Part shown: piece after piece, positions 33,163 to 41,567 of the stretch
How positions within the stretch are numbered: the stretch's first letter is position 1
Layout of the letters: every line of letters begins with the position of its first letter
NCBI RefSeq assembly: GCF_009733535.1
Contig: NZ_SMMI01000008.1
Span: 1-64,000 of the forward strand
Source of the DNA: Sphingobacterium endophyticum
GTDB taxonomy: Bacteria; Bacteroidota; Bacteroidia; Sphingobacteriales; Sphingobacteriaceae
Length of the DNA: 64,000 bases
Reading direction: 5' to 3'
Program-made: the position numbers and the translations under genes
Notes under the pieces: generated by a model
The model's input: the letters and a program-made list of their open reading frames with translations, nothing else
What the model was told of the DNA's origin: nothing
Database searches by the model: none

Positions 33163-34803
33163 TTATTTCTGCAATACCTCAACAATCGGATTGCCTATAG
33201 AACCATTTGGTTCCATAACATGCAATAATGCCGAAATTGTTGGCGCGATATCCGTTATACCCACTGTTCTGTTGGAAGTACCATGTTTTATACCCCATCC
33301 CATAAACACCAGTGGAATATGAGAATCATAAGGTGTCCATGTACCATGCGTAGTACCAGTAGATCTTGGAGTACCGTCATACCACTGAGGTTCGGTAATA
33401 ATTTGAATGGCGCCGCTGCGTTTACGGTTATAGCCGTTTATTATCTTTTCACGGATTTCAGCTGGAACCATCATGTTCTCGCCGCCTTCCATATCCACAA
33501 CATAAGAAACCCCATCTTCATGTCTCAGCATTTTGATAATGGATTTCTTAATTTTTTCCTCATCCAATTTTGCCTTGTCAATTGCGGCATAGTTCAAGTG
33601 AACTTGGTAGTTCATCAAACTAATAACTAGGTTATCTGTACCAAATTCTTCTTTCAATTTGTCGTTAATATTTCTCTGCAATTGTCTTGAGAAGAAATAC
33701 CCTCCGTTTCCGCGCATATCCATAAAATAACGTGAGTTATAAGAAGCGGCGTGGTCTGCAGTCAAGAAAAAGGTATAGTTACCTTTACCCACCGATTCGT
33801 CAAGATATTTAAAGAATGCTGCAAGTTCTTGATCTAGGCGAAGATAGATATCTTCAATTTCAACCGAAGACAAAGAATAGCGGTGCCCCACATAATCTGT
33901 TGCTGAAAGACTTACACAAAGAAAATCGGTTGCTTTTTTAGGGTTATTACCTAACTTTTCATTCTTGATAGCTTCTTTTGCAAAATCTAAGGTTAAGGTA
34001 TTGCCATAAGGAGTAGACTTGATTAATTCATAGCCGGCATCCTTCATCAATAAAGAAGTTTTACGAGGGAAGGCAGCTGTTTCTTCACCGGCCCATTTTC
34101 CTTCATAAACATTATCGTCATCAATACTATTCGTTTTATAGGTATCGATTGGATAAAGTGTATTCCAATCTTGTTTTAAGTATTTATCAGCAAGTTTTTG
34201 TTTATTAAATCCGTTTACCCAATCAGGAAGGTTTTCCATGTAATAGGTACTGCTAATCCAATCTCCAGATTTTGCTTCGAACCAATAAGCAGCATTGGCA
34301 AAGTGACCAGCAGGTAGGATTCCGCCCCTATCTTTGATCGCAATACCAACAACTTTTGAATTGAAGTTTGTTGCCAATTTCAGTTGGTCAGTCACTGTTG
34401 AAGCCAAAAGGTTTCTTGGGGACTGTTTACCTTCTTTTTCTGTTGTACCTACACCTGCGACCGCATCATCTTGAGTACAATACATCGAGGTTCCAGTTTG
34501 CTGTTCGATCCAGTCATTTCCCGCAATGCCATGGATAGAAGGAACACTACCTGTGTACACAGAGCTATGACCAATAGCCGTAAAAGTTGGAACATAATTG
34601 ATCACCGTGTTTTCACAGGAGAAACCTTCACGCAACAAGCGCTTAAATCCATCATTCCCGTAACGGTCCGCAAATCTGTAAAGGTAATCCCAACGCATTT
34701 GGTCTACCATTAATCCAACGACTAACTTTGGCCGCTCTACCTGTGCTGAAAGCAGGGTACAGAAGCATAAGAACAACATAGAAATACTTAACTTTCTATA
34801 CAT
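33163..34803 (-). CDS. pafA: PafA-type alkaline phosphatase
   Basis: 546 residues with a signal peptide ending LLSAQ. The nucleophile region NYVPTFTAIGHSSVYTGSVP uses threonine, as in the phosphate-irrepressible PafA of flavobacteria, and GIAGNDW carries the conserved asparagine. Zinc ligands fit VDQMRWD, CVSLSATDYVGHRYS and LTADHAA, and a late GTTHGTWTPYDSHIP. It hydrolyses phosphomonoesters in the periplasm and, in this family, independently of phosphate supply. It follows uvrA by 11 bp on the same strand. Confidence 0.9.
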   Translation of the reverse strand: MYRKLSISMLFLCFCTLLSAQVERPKLVVGLMVDQMRWDYLYRFADRYGNDGFKRLLREGFSCENTVINYVPTFTAIGHSSVYTGSVPSIHGIAGNDWIEQQTGTSMYCTQDDAVAGVGTTEKEGKQSPRNLLASTVTDQLKLATNFNSKVVGIAIKDRGGILPAGHFANAAYWFEAKSGDWISSTYYMENLPDWVNGFNKQKLADKYLKQDWNTLYPIDTYKTNSIDDDNVYEGKWAGEETAAFPRKTSLLMKDAGYELIKSTPYGNTLTLDFAKEAIKNEKLGNNPKKATDFLCVSLSATDYVGHRYSLSSVEIEDIYLRLDQELAAFFKYLDESVGKGNYTFFLTADHAASYNSRYFMDMRGNGGYFFSRQLQRNINDKLKEEFGTDNLVISLMNYQVHLNYAAIDKAKLDEEKIKKSIIKMLRHEDGVSYVVDMEGGENMMVPAEIREKIINGYNRKRSGAIQIITEPQWYDGTPRSTGTTHGTWTPYDSHIPLVFMGWGIKHGTSNRTVGITDIAPTISALLHVMEPNGSIGNPIVEVLQK

Positions 34804-34814
34804 TATTTAAAAAT

Positions 34815-37622
34815 TTAGGGTTTAAAATTTAGGTGACGTTTTAAGAAATCACCCGTATAAGAGTCTTTACATTGAATTAAATCCTCCGGTGTTCCAGTAA
34901 ATACAATTTTACCACCTTTATCGCCTCCTTCCGGACCAATGTCAATGACCCAGTCAGCGGATTTAATCATATCTAAATTATGTTCGATTACTAAAACAGT
35001 ATTTCCTAAGGCTATCAAGGCATTGAAGGCCTTTAATAGTTTGCTGATATCATGAAAGTGGAGTCCGGTCGTCGGTTCATCAAAGATGAACAAAGTTTTC
35101 TTTTGGTTATTCCCTTTGATTAAGAAAGACGCCAGTTTAATCCTTTGTGCTTCCCCGCCGGATAAGGTACTCGAAGACTGACCCAACTTAACATATCCTA
35201 ATCCCACTTCTTGCAAAGGAATTAATTTATTGAGGATCTTCGGTTGATCTGCAAAGAACTCAATTGCCTCATCGACACTTAACTCTAAGATATCTGATAC
35301 TGACTTCTCTTTATATTGCACATCCAGGACATGTTGTTTGAAACGCTTACCTCCACAAGCTTCGCATGGCAAAATAATATCTGCCATAAATTGCATTTCA
35401 ATCTTCACGACACCTTCTCCTTGACAAACCTCACATCGTCCCCCTTCCACATTGAAAGAGAAGGCGGAAGGTTTTAATCCATTCGCTTTCGCCGCTGGCA
35501 AAGAAGAATAGAGGGATCGAATTTCATCCCAAGCTTTTACATAAGTTACCGGATTGGAACGGGAAGAACGCCCGATAGGATTTTGGTCAACCATCTCAAT
35601 CTGTTCAACCTGATCGATAGCTCCTTCAATTCCATCGTACAAACCAGTTTGTTCACCCGAATAGGATCCGATTGCCTTTTGTAAGGCCGGATATAAAATT
35701 CGCTTAACCAATGATGTTTTCCCTGATCCGGAAACACCGGTTACTACCGTAAAGACGTTCAAAGGAAAGTCTACATTGATGCCTTGAAGGTTATTCTCTC
35801 TTGCGCCATTGATGCGTATGCTTTCATTCCACTTTTTGCGCTTGGCAGGAACTTCAATAGCATTTTCTCCATCAAGATATTTTCCGGTTAGGCTATTTTT
35901 ATCTTTTAATATCTCTTTATAGGTTCCTGCAAAAACAAGTTCGCCCCCATTAATTCCGGCCTCCGGGCCGATGTCAATGAGGTAATCTGCAGCCTCCATC
36001 ATTTCTTGTTCATGCTCCACGACGATAACCGTATTTCCTGCATCACGTAAGGATTTCAGGACTCCGATAAGTTTTTGTGTATCCCGAGGATGGAGACCAA
36101 TACTAGGTTCATCTAACACGTAGATAGATCCAACTAAGGAAGAACCCAATGAAGTCGCCAGATTGATCCGCTGGGATTCACCACCCGAAAGACTATTACT
36201 CAGACGGTTAAGCGTTAGATAACTCAATCCTACATCACAAAGAAACTGAAGCCTATTTACAATTTCTGCTAACAAGCGTTTTGCAATAATCGCTTCATTT
36301 TCAGTAAGCTTTAGATTTTTAAATAAATCCAATGCTTGTTCCAATGGGAGCAATACCACATCCGTGATGGAATGACCGTTGATCTTCACATAGGAAGCAT
36401 CCTTGCGAAGCCTAGTTCCTTTGCATTCAGGACAATCCGTTTTACCTCTGTACCTAGAAAGCATTACCCTATATTGAATTTTGTAGGTCTGTTCTTCCAG
36501 TTCTGCAAAAAAGTCATTTAATCCGCGAAAATATTTATTACCTGTCCAGATTAATTCCTGCTGTTCTTTGGTTAAATCGGCATAAGATCGATGAATTGGA
36601 AAATCAAATTTAAGAGCAGATCTAACGAGTTTATCTAACCAAGTCCCCATTTTCTCGCCTCTCCAAGGGGCGATAGCACCATCAAATACGGACCTGCTTT
36701 TGTCGGGAATGACCAAATCAGGATCAATCCCTATAATTTTACCGTAGCCTTCGCATCTTTTACATGCGCCATACGGGTTATTAAAACTGAAAAAGTTTGC
36801 CGTAGGCTCTTCGAAAGTAATTCCATCCAACTCAAACTTGTCCGAGAATTTGAAAATTTCATCATCAATCTGAACCTCACATTCACCTTTCCCTTCGAAA
36901 TAAGCAGTTTGTACCGAATCTGCAAGCCTATTGATGGTATCATCATTATGCTCCAATCTGACACGGTCAATAACAATATGGACATCATCTGCTTTAACGG
37001 AAGAGTTGGCGATTGACTTATCTTCGATAATCGTTTCGATTTTTTGAATTTCATCATGGAGCTTCACCCTCACGAATCCTTTTTGAAGGAGCAATGAAAG
37101 TTCTTCTTTTAACTTTCTATTATTACTTGGAATTAAAGGGCTGTAAATGGTAATGGTAGCATCCTCAGGATATGACAATATCTTATCAACAATAGATGTT
37201 ACGGTATCCTTACTTACGACTTCGCCAGAAATTGGGGAGATTGTTTTACCAACCCTCGCAAATAGGAGTTTCAGGTAATCATAAATTTCAGTTGAAGTCC
37301 CTACGGTTGATCTCGGATTACTGGAGATGACCTTCTGTTCGATGGCAATTGCAGGAGCAATTCCCTTTATATAATCTACGTCAGGTTTATTCATGCGTCC
37401 CATGAATTGCCTAGCGTAAGAGGATAAACTTTCTACATATCTGCGTTGACCTTCAGCATATAGGGTGTCAAAGGCAAGGGATGATTTTCCGGAGCCAGAC
37501 ATTCCAGTCACAACAACCAGTTGATTCTTAGGAATTTCAACATCAATATTTTTGAGGTTGTTGACACGTGCGCCTTTTATCTGAATATGGGATTTTGGAG
37601 TATGAGTAGCATTTTTTTGCAT
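34815..37622 (-). CDS. uvrA: Excinuclease ABC subunit A
   Basis: 935 residues from ATG 37622; a TTG three codons upstream is possible but less likely. It recognises DNA damage in nucleotide excision repair. Two ABC modules are present: Walker A VTGMSGSGKSSLAFDTLYAEGQRR near the N-terminus and VTGVSGSGKTSLVKR in the second half, with signatures NSLSGGESQRI and STLSGGEAQRI. Zinc-finger pairs are CKRCEGYG, CPECKGTR and CEVCQGEG, CEACGGKR. A minus-strand TAACTTTG (37629-37636) lies only six bases before the ATG. Confidence 0.96.
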   Translation of the reverse strand: MQKNATHTPKSHIQIKGARVNNLKNIDVEIPKNQLVVVTGMSGSGKSSLAFDTLYAEGQRRYVESLSSYARQFMGRMNKPDVDYIKGIAPAIAIEQKVISSNPRSTVGTSTEIYDYLKLLFARVGKTISPISGEVVSKDTVTSIVDKILSYPEDATITIYSPLIPSNNRKLKEELSLLLQKGFVRVKLHDEIQKIETIIEDKSIANSSVKADDVHIVIDRVRLEHNDDTINRLADSVQTAYFEGKGECEVQIDDEIFKFSDKFELDGITFEEPTANFFSFNNPYGACKRCEGYGKIIGIDPDLVIPDKSRSVFDGAIAPWRGEKMGTWLDKLVRSALKFDFPIHRSYADLTKEQQELIWTGNKYFRGLNDFFAELEEQTYKIQYRVMLSRYRGKTDCPECKGTRLRKDASYVKINGHSITDVVLLPLEQALDLFKNLKLTENEAIIAKRLLAEIVNRLQFLCDVGLSYLTLNRLSNSLSGGESQRINLATSLGSSLVGSIYVLDEPSIGLHPRDTQKLIGVLKSLRDAGNTVIVVEHEQEMMEAADYLIDIGPEAGINGGELVFAGTYKEILKDKNSLTGKYLDGENAIEVPAKRKKWNESIRINGARENNLQGINVDFPLNVFTVVTGVSGSGKTSLVKRILYPALQKAIGSYSGEQTGLYDGIEGAIDQVEQIEMVDQNPIGRSSRSNPVTYVKAWDEIRSLYSSLPAAKANGLKPSAFSFNVEGGRCEVCQGEGVVKIEMQFMADIILPCEACGGKRFKQHVLDVQYKEKSVSDILELSVDEAIEFFADQPKILNKLIPLQEVGLGYVKLGQSSSTLSGGEAQRIKLASFLIKGNNQKKTLFIFDEPTTGLHFHDISKLLKAFNALIALGNTVLVIEHNLDMIKSADWVIDIGPEGGDKGGKIVFTGTPEDLIQCKDSYTGDFLKRHLNFKP

Positions 37623-37662
37623 AACTTTCAAAGTTAGGCAAAACAGATGAAAAGACGCCCCG

Positions 37663-37690
37663 GTAAACTAAACAAAAAGAATTAGTTTAC
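37663..37690 (-). terminator. Inverted repeat between cytochrome peroxidase gene and uvrA
   Basis: GTAAACTAA pairs with TTAGTTTAC across a 10-base A-rich spacer. No T run follows on the minus strand, so it could be a weak terminator of the upstream operon or a binding site before uvrA. Confidence 0.35.
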
Positions 37691-37705
37691 AACATAGTTA
37701 CAAAA

Positions 37706-38830
37706 TTACCGAGGTAGTTTTTCGGGTCTTGGCATACGGTATTTCGTCGCTGTGATAGCTTCAAGGAAAGCTGCAACCTGCCTGATTTCATCTCTAGTTA
37801 GATCCAATTTTTTCATCAATGGATCAATACGAGGGTGCATAGGGTCGGCTTCTTGTTCAGCATTTTTAGGGTTATTCATCGCCATGCCGGAATTATACAT
37901 GTTAATGACACCAATGATATTATCAAATAGACCATTATGCATCCATGGATTTGTATTCATGACATCCCTTAATGAAGCGGTCCTAAATTTCCCAACATCT
38001 TTAGGGTCTTTCGTCACGTTATAACGCCCTAAATCCTCATATTTACGTTTGTAATAGGTTAGTCCAATATTGTGAAAATCTTCATCAGTAAAATACTGAC
38101 CATTATGGCAGTTCATGCATCGAGCTTTGGTTCTGAAGAGATGTAAACCGGCGATTTCATCATCATTCAACGCTTCATATTTACCATCTAAGAATTCATC
38201 AAAACGGCTTCTTTTAGAAGTTAATGTGCGTTGAAAGGAGGCAAGTGCACTCATTATTTCCGGCATAGAGAAATCTTCATCACCAAATGCTTCTTTAAAA
38301 AGTCTTTTGTATTCTGGGATCGCTTTTAGTTTCGGGACCAATTTGGTTAAATCCATAGCCATTTCATTATGAGCTTCGATTGGACTTAATGCCTGTTCTT
38401 CGAGGGAATTTGCTCTTCCATCCCAGAACATGCTTTTTCTAGCAGCAACATTCAATAAAGAAATTGTATTTCTATTTCCTACCAAATGATCATGCCCTAC
38501 CGGTACTGTAGAATGATCGCCCCAAGAGGTTTGAGGATTATGGCAAGAACTGCAGGATATCTGGTTAGAACCCGAAAGTATAGGATCAAAAAACAGGAAC
38601 TTGCCCAGTTTTACCTTAGGCTGCTCCATTAAAGAAAAATAGCTGGTATCTAGCTTTGGTAATGATTTGAACTCCTCGTACACTACAGCAGAATCAATAG
38701 TAGGTTTAGGCCATTCACTAATTGGTTTGCTATATAAACCCCTTAGATCTTGAAAACCTTTGTCATTTAGGAAAGCAGTACTTATTACAGTAATTCCTAA
38801 AACCAAACCTATAATTAATATTCTCTTCAT
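37706..38830 (-). CDS. Di-heme cytochrome c peroxidase family protein
   Basis: 374 residues, exported (hydrophobic N-terminus, about 4-21). Two heme c sites are seen: C93-S-S-C96-H97 and C238-M-N-C241-H242. The MauG/CcpA pattern continues with NRNTISLLNVAARKSMFWDGRA and MHNGLFD. The enzyme would reduce hydrogen peroxide in the periplasm or oxidise a partner. It is the last gene of an operon with a TonB receptor and two surface proteins, which suggests a redox step linked to uptake of a metal or redox-active ligand. Confidence 0.9.
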   Translation of the reverse strand: MKRILIIGLVLGITVISTAFLNDKGFQDLRGLYSKPISEWPKPTIDSAVVYEEFKSLPKLDTSYFSLMEQPKVKLGKFLFFDPILSGSNQISCSSCHNPQTSWGDHSTVPVGHDHLVGNRNTISLLNVAARKSMFWDGRANSLEEQALSPIEAHNEMAMDLTKLVPKLKAIPEYKRLFKEAFGDEDFSMPEIMSALASFQRTLTSKRSRFDEFLDGKYEALNDDEIAGLHLFRTKARCMNCHNGQYFTDEDFHNIGLTYYKRKYEDLGRYNVTKDPKDVGKFRTASLRDVMNTNPWMHNGLFDNIIGVINMYNSGMAMNNPKNAEQEADPMHPRIDPLMKKLDLTRDEIRQVAAFLEAITATKYRMPRPEKLPR

Positions 38831-38838
38831 TTTAACTT

Positions 38839-40347
38839 CTAAAACATTAGCCCAAGGGATAATGAATAATATTTTTGTTTTATTTCAGTAGATGTTTGGG
38901 CATGCGCCTTTACAAAAGGTTTTATCTGTTTACTTAACACAAAATCATATCGCGCTTCAGCAGCAATTTGAAATGGTTCGGAAGTGAGATAAGCATAATT
39001 ATGATTTAATAAATCAGCTAAAGCTATTCCTTGCGAAATATTGAAAGTCGATTTTTTATCAATAACCTTTTGCTTCTGCAAATTTAAACTAATTCCAAAT
39101 AATCCCTCGTTTAATTCAAACAAATACTGGCCCTGTACTCCAACTTTTACAATATCAGCGACTTGCTCACGAAATGGATTGATATATTGTTCTTTCAACT
39201 GGGAATAATTTGCATAGGGTTTGATACTCCAATCTTTCTTCCCAAAATAAGCTTCTAGGTTATAATTGAAGTTATAATATCGATAGGAAGAAATTTCAGA
39301 TATTTTGGTATATCCACCGGTATTCGCGCCATCGTTATTAAATAATCCTTCGGAACCTTTTCTGGTTTGAAGGTCAATAGTTGCCAAAGCTCCGTATCTT
39401 AAATCAGCAATCTCATTGAAATACCCTAATTTTCCGGAAATTATCTGATCTGTCCAGTTATTCGCACTTGCAGAAGATAAGGGGAGTGTCCTTTCACCAG
39501 TATTTTGTACTATAGCCGCTTCTGCAAATAGGCCATTCTGATTTTTTGGGGCAAGGGAAAATTTTGCATTGAAACCGTTTACAGCATAAAGGTTTGCCCC
39601 GGAAGATTCTGAAGACCCGGATAGAAGCGCATTATATGAGGCTAAGCCATTGAAATGATATATACTTGGCCTTCCAATTTCTGCTACAAAGGCTAAGGTA
39701 TTTCGCTGTTTGTAGGACCTGGCACCAAAATTTACGGATAAAACAGAATTAGAAGTAATGGAATATCCTAAACCAAGGTTTGCATAAATATCTGAGGAAT
39801 TATTATTCGGCCGTGGATCTATTTTTCGATGGGATAGATTGGCCTTGTAGCCAGCTTCTCCTGCAAAAACCCAATCTCCATACTCCTTTGCTATACCTCC
39901 TGAAAATTGATAGGTTTCCATATTTAAATTTCCACCAACAGAGTCAGCAATGACATAAGGAAATACAAGTTCAAAATCCGAAGTTTCATTGAATTTTAGG
40001 TTCTGAACCTTAACATTTTCATATTTAGCATTTCCCCAAAGTGTCATATTCGGGAATGCATCCTTCATATAAGAATCCGTGGCTATTTTAATACCCTTAT
40101 CACCGGAGCCTAATTGATAATTATAGCGTTCTTTATTTTCGGAAATATAAGAGATATCCACAGGAGTCATTGATTGTTTATATTGAAACGGTCTCAAGGC
40201 CGGACTTTTATAAAGATTATTTCTAATAGCAGCAGCCTGGTCAGTCCTTTCCTGAATTCCCTGTAAATGAATCTGCAGGGAATCCTGAGCTTTTACCACA
40301 GCAAATGATAAACAAACAAAAACAACTATGGATAGCAATCTTATCAT
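38839..40347 (-). CDS. DUF6850-type outer-membrane beta-barrel protein
   Basis: 502 residues with a signal peptide ending VVKAQ. The body alternates hydrophobic and polar residues as in a barrel and ends YYSLSLGLMF with the aromatic C-terminal residue typical of outer-membrane proteins. The family name DUF6850 is from memory of the same gene order in Bacteroidota. The start is four bases after the DUF4876 stop. Confidence 0.65.
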   Translation of the reverse strand: MIRLLSIVVFVCLSFAVVKAQDSLQIHLQGIQERTDQAAAIRNNLYKSPALRPFQYKQSMTPVDISYISENKERYNYQLGSGDKGIKIATDSYMKDAFPNMTLWGNAKYENVKVQNLKFNETSDFELVFPYVIADSVGGNLNMETYQFSGGIAKEYGDWVFAGEAGYKANLSHRKIDPRPNNNSSDIYANLGLGYSITSNSVLSVNFGARSYKQRNTLAFVAEIGRPSIYHFNGLASYNALLSGSSESSGANLYAVNGFNAKFSLAPKNQNGLFAEAAIVQNTGERTLPLSSASANNWTDQIISGKLGYFNEIADLRYGALATIDLQTRKGSEGLFNNDGANTGGYTKISEISSYRYYNFNYNLEAYFGKKDWSIKPYANYSQLKEQYINPFREQVADIVKVGVQGQYLFELNEGLFGISLNLQKQKVIDKKSTFNISQGIALADLLNHNYAYLTSEPFQIAAEARYDFVLSKQIKPFVKAHAQTSTEIKQKYYSLSLGLMF

Positions 40348-40351
40348 TCCC

Positions 40352-41554
40352 TTATTTAATTGAAGGTGTAGTAGCTGGATTAAAGTCTACCGTAGAGTTG
40401 TTCGTATCTTGAAGAAATTGTTTACCATCAACCAATGTTCCTAAAGGCTTACGCGTTACTGCCTTGCCATATCTTTCCTTATCTGCTTTCACCAAACCGG
40501 CATAAGACCAGCCCATATCTAATGTTGGTGCTGTGACTAACCATTCAAATCCAGTTTTTACGGAAAGATTAACAGCATCAATAATATAATTGTTAGGCAC
40601 TTTATAAGAATCAAAATTCATGGTCCTGCCATTTGCTGCTACATAGCTATAAGTATATGCATTGTCAGATTTGAACTTTTCTGGGCTCATTCCTTCAGGC
40701 AATCGACCCATAACATATGCTGTATATCCTTGGTTGTGCATTAGCATATTTCCAGAAATATTGATGGCATTTGGAACTTGTGGGTTATCGATATTGATCG
40801 TTCCGATTAATTCGATTTCAAAATTCGCATTGCTTAAATCAATAGAGTTCGGGTTTGCCTCTTTGTGATTTATAGCATTATTTGCGATAACAAAATCACC
40901 TCCCGGAGCAATAGGATATTGCTTTCCTGTACCTGGAAGCATGAAAATACCATCAGAAGTCACCGCATCTTTCATGATATCCGGAGAATAATCCCTTTTG
41001 GTAATCGTTAAGAAATCAGACTGAGCAAAAAATAAACCGTCTGCATACAAGGTATCTGAGGAGTTATTATGGATTAAGAAATACTTATCTCCGTTATATT
41101 GTTTTCCCTCAGGGGTCATGGTTCCGGTAAAGAAAATTTCCTTGAACACAAAGTTTGCAGAAGGATCAGAAAGGAAAGTCTCCAAGGAGATATTAGTTGT
41201 TTCTGAATTGACAACAAGATTTGATTTTCTTGCCTTAATTTTCATTTTCTTATCATTACCATTCACTTTCAAAGTGATGTCCCCTTCCAAAGAAGCGGTA
41301 TAGGTACCATAGGTCAGATTTGCTTTAACGGTATCTTTTCCCGTACCAAGCGATGAGGAAGTGATAACTTGGGTGTTAATCTCCTGCATTTGAACCGTTA
41401 CATTTTCTATAGTATATTCTCCAACCAGTTTGGAGTTATCTACCTTTATTAAAACATTCGATCTCGATTCTAGGAATTCGTCCTTCATACATGAGCTGAG
41501 CGAAAACAGCATAAGACCAAAGTAAAGCCAGTTTAAAAGTGATTGATTTTTCAT
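40352..41554 (-). CDS. DUF4876-type lipoprotein
   Basis: 400 residues with a lipobox (LFSLSSC, C22). The N-terminal half looks like an immunoglobulin-type domain (VKANLTYGTYTASLEGDITLK), and the second half resembles the lamin-tail-like region of DUF4876 (FKEIFFTGT, DKYFLIHNNSSDTLYADGL, NNAINHKEANPNSIDLSNA). It is a likely surface partner of the TonB receptor 13 bp upstream. Confidence 0.7.
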   Translation of the reverse strand: MKNQSLLNWLYFGLMLFSLSSCMKDEFLESRSNVLIKVDNSKLVGEYTIENVTVQMQEINTQVITSSSLGTGKDTVKANLTYGTYTASLEGDITLKVNGNDKKMKIKARKSNLVVNSETTNISLETFLSDPSANFVFKEIFFTGTMTPEGKQYNGDKYFLIHNNSSDTLYADGLFFAQSDFLTITKRDYSPDIMKDAVTSDGIFMLPGTGKQYPIAPGGDFVIANNAINHKEANPNSIDLSNANFEIELIGTINIDNPQVPNAINISGNMLMHNQGYTAYVMGRLPEGMSPEKFKSDNAYTYSYVAANGRTMNFDSYKVPNNYIIDAVNLSVKTGFEWLVTAPTLDMGWSYAGLVKADKERYGKAVTRKPLGTLVDGKQFLQDTNNSTVDFNPATTPSIK

Positions 41555-41567
41555 TCTTGTTGAGTTA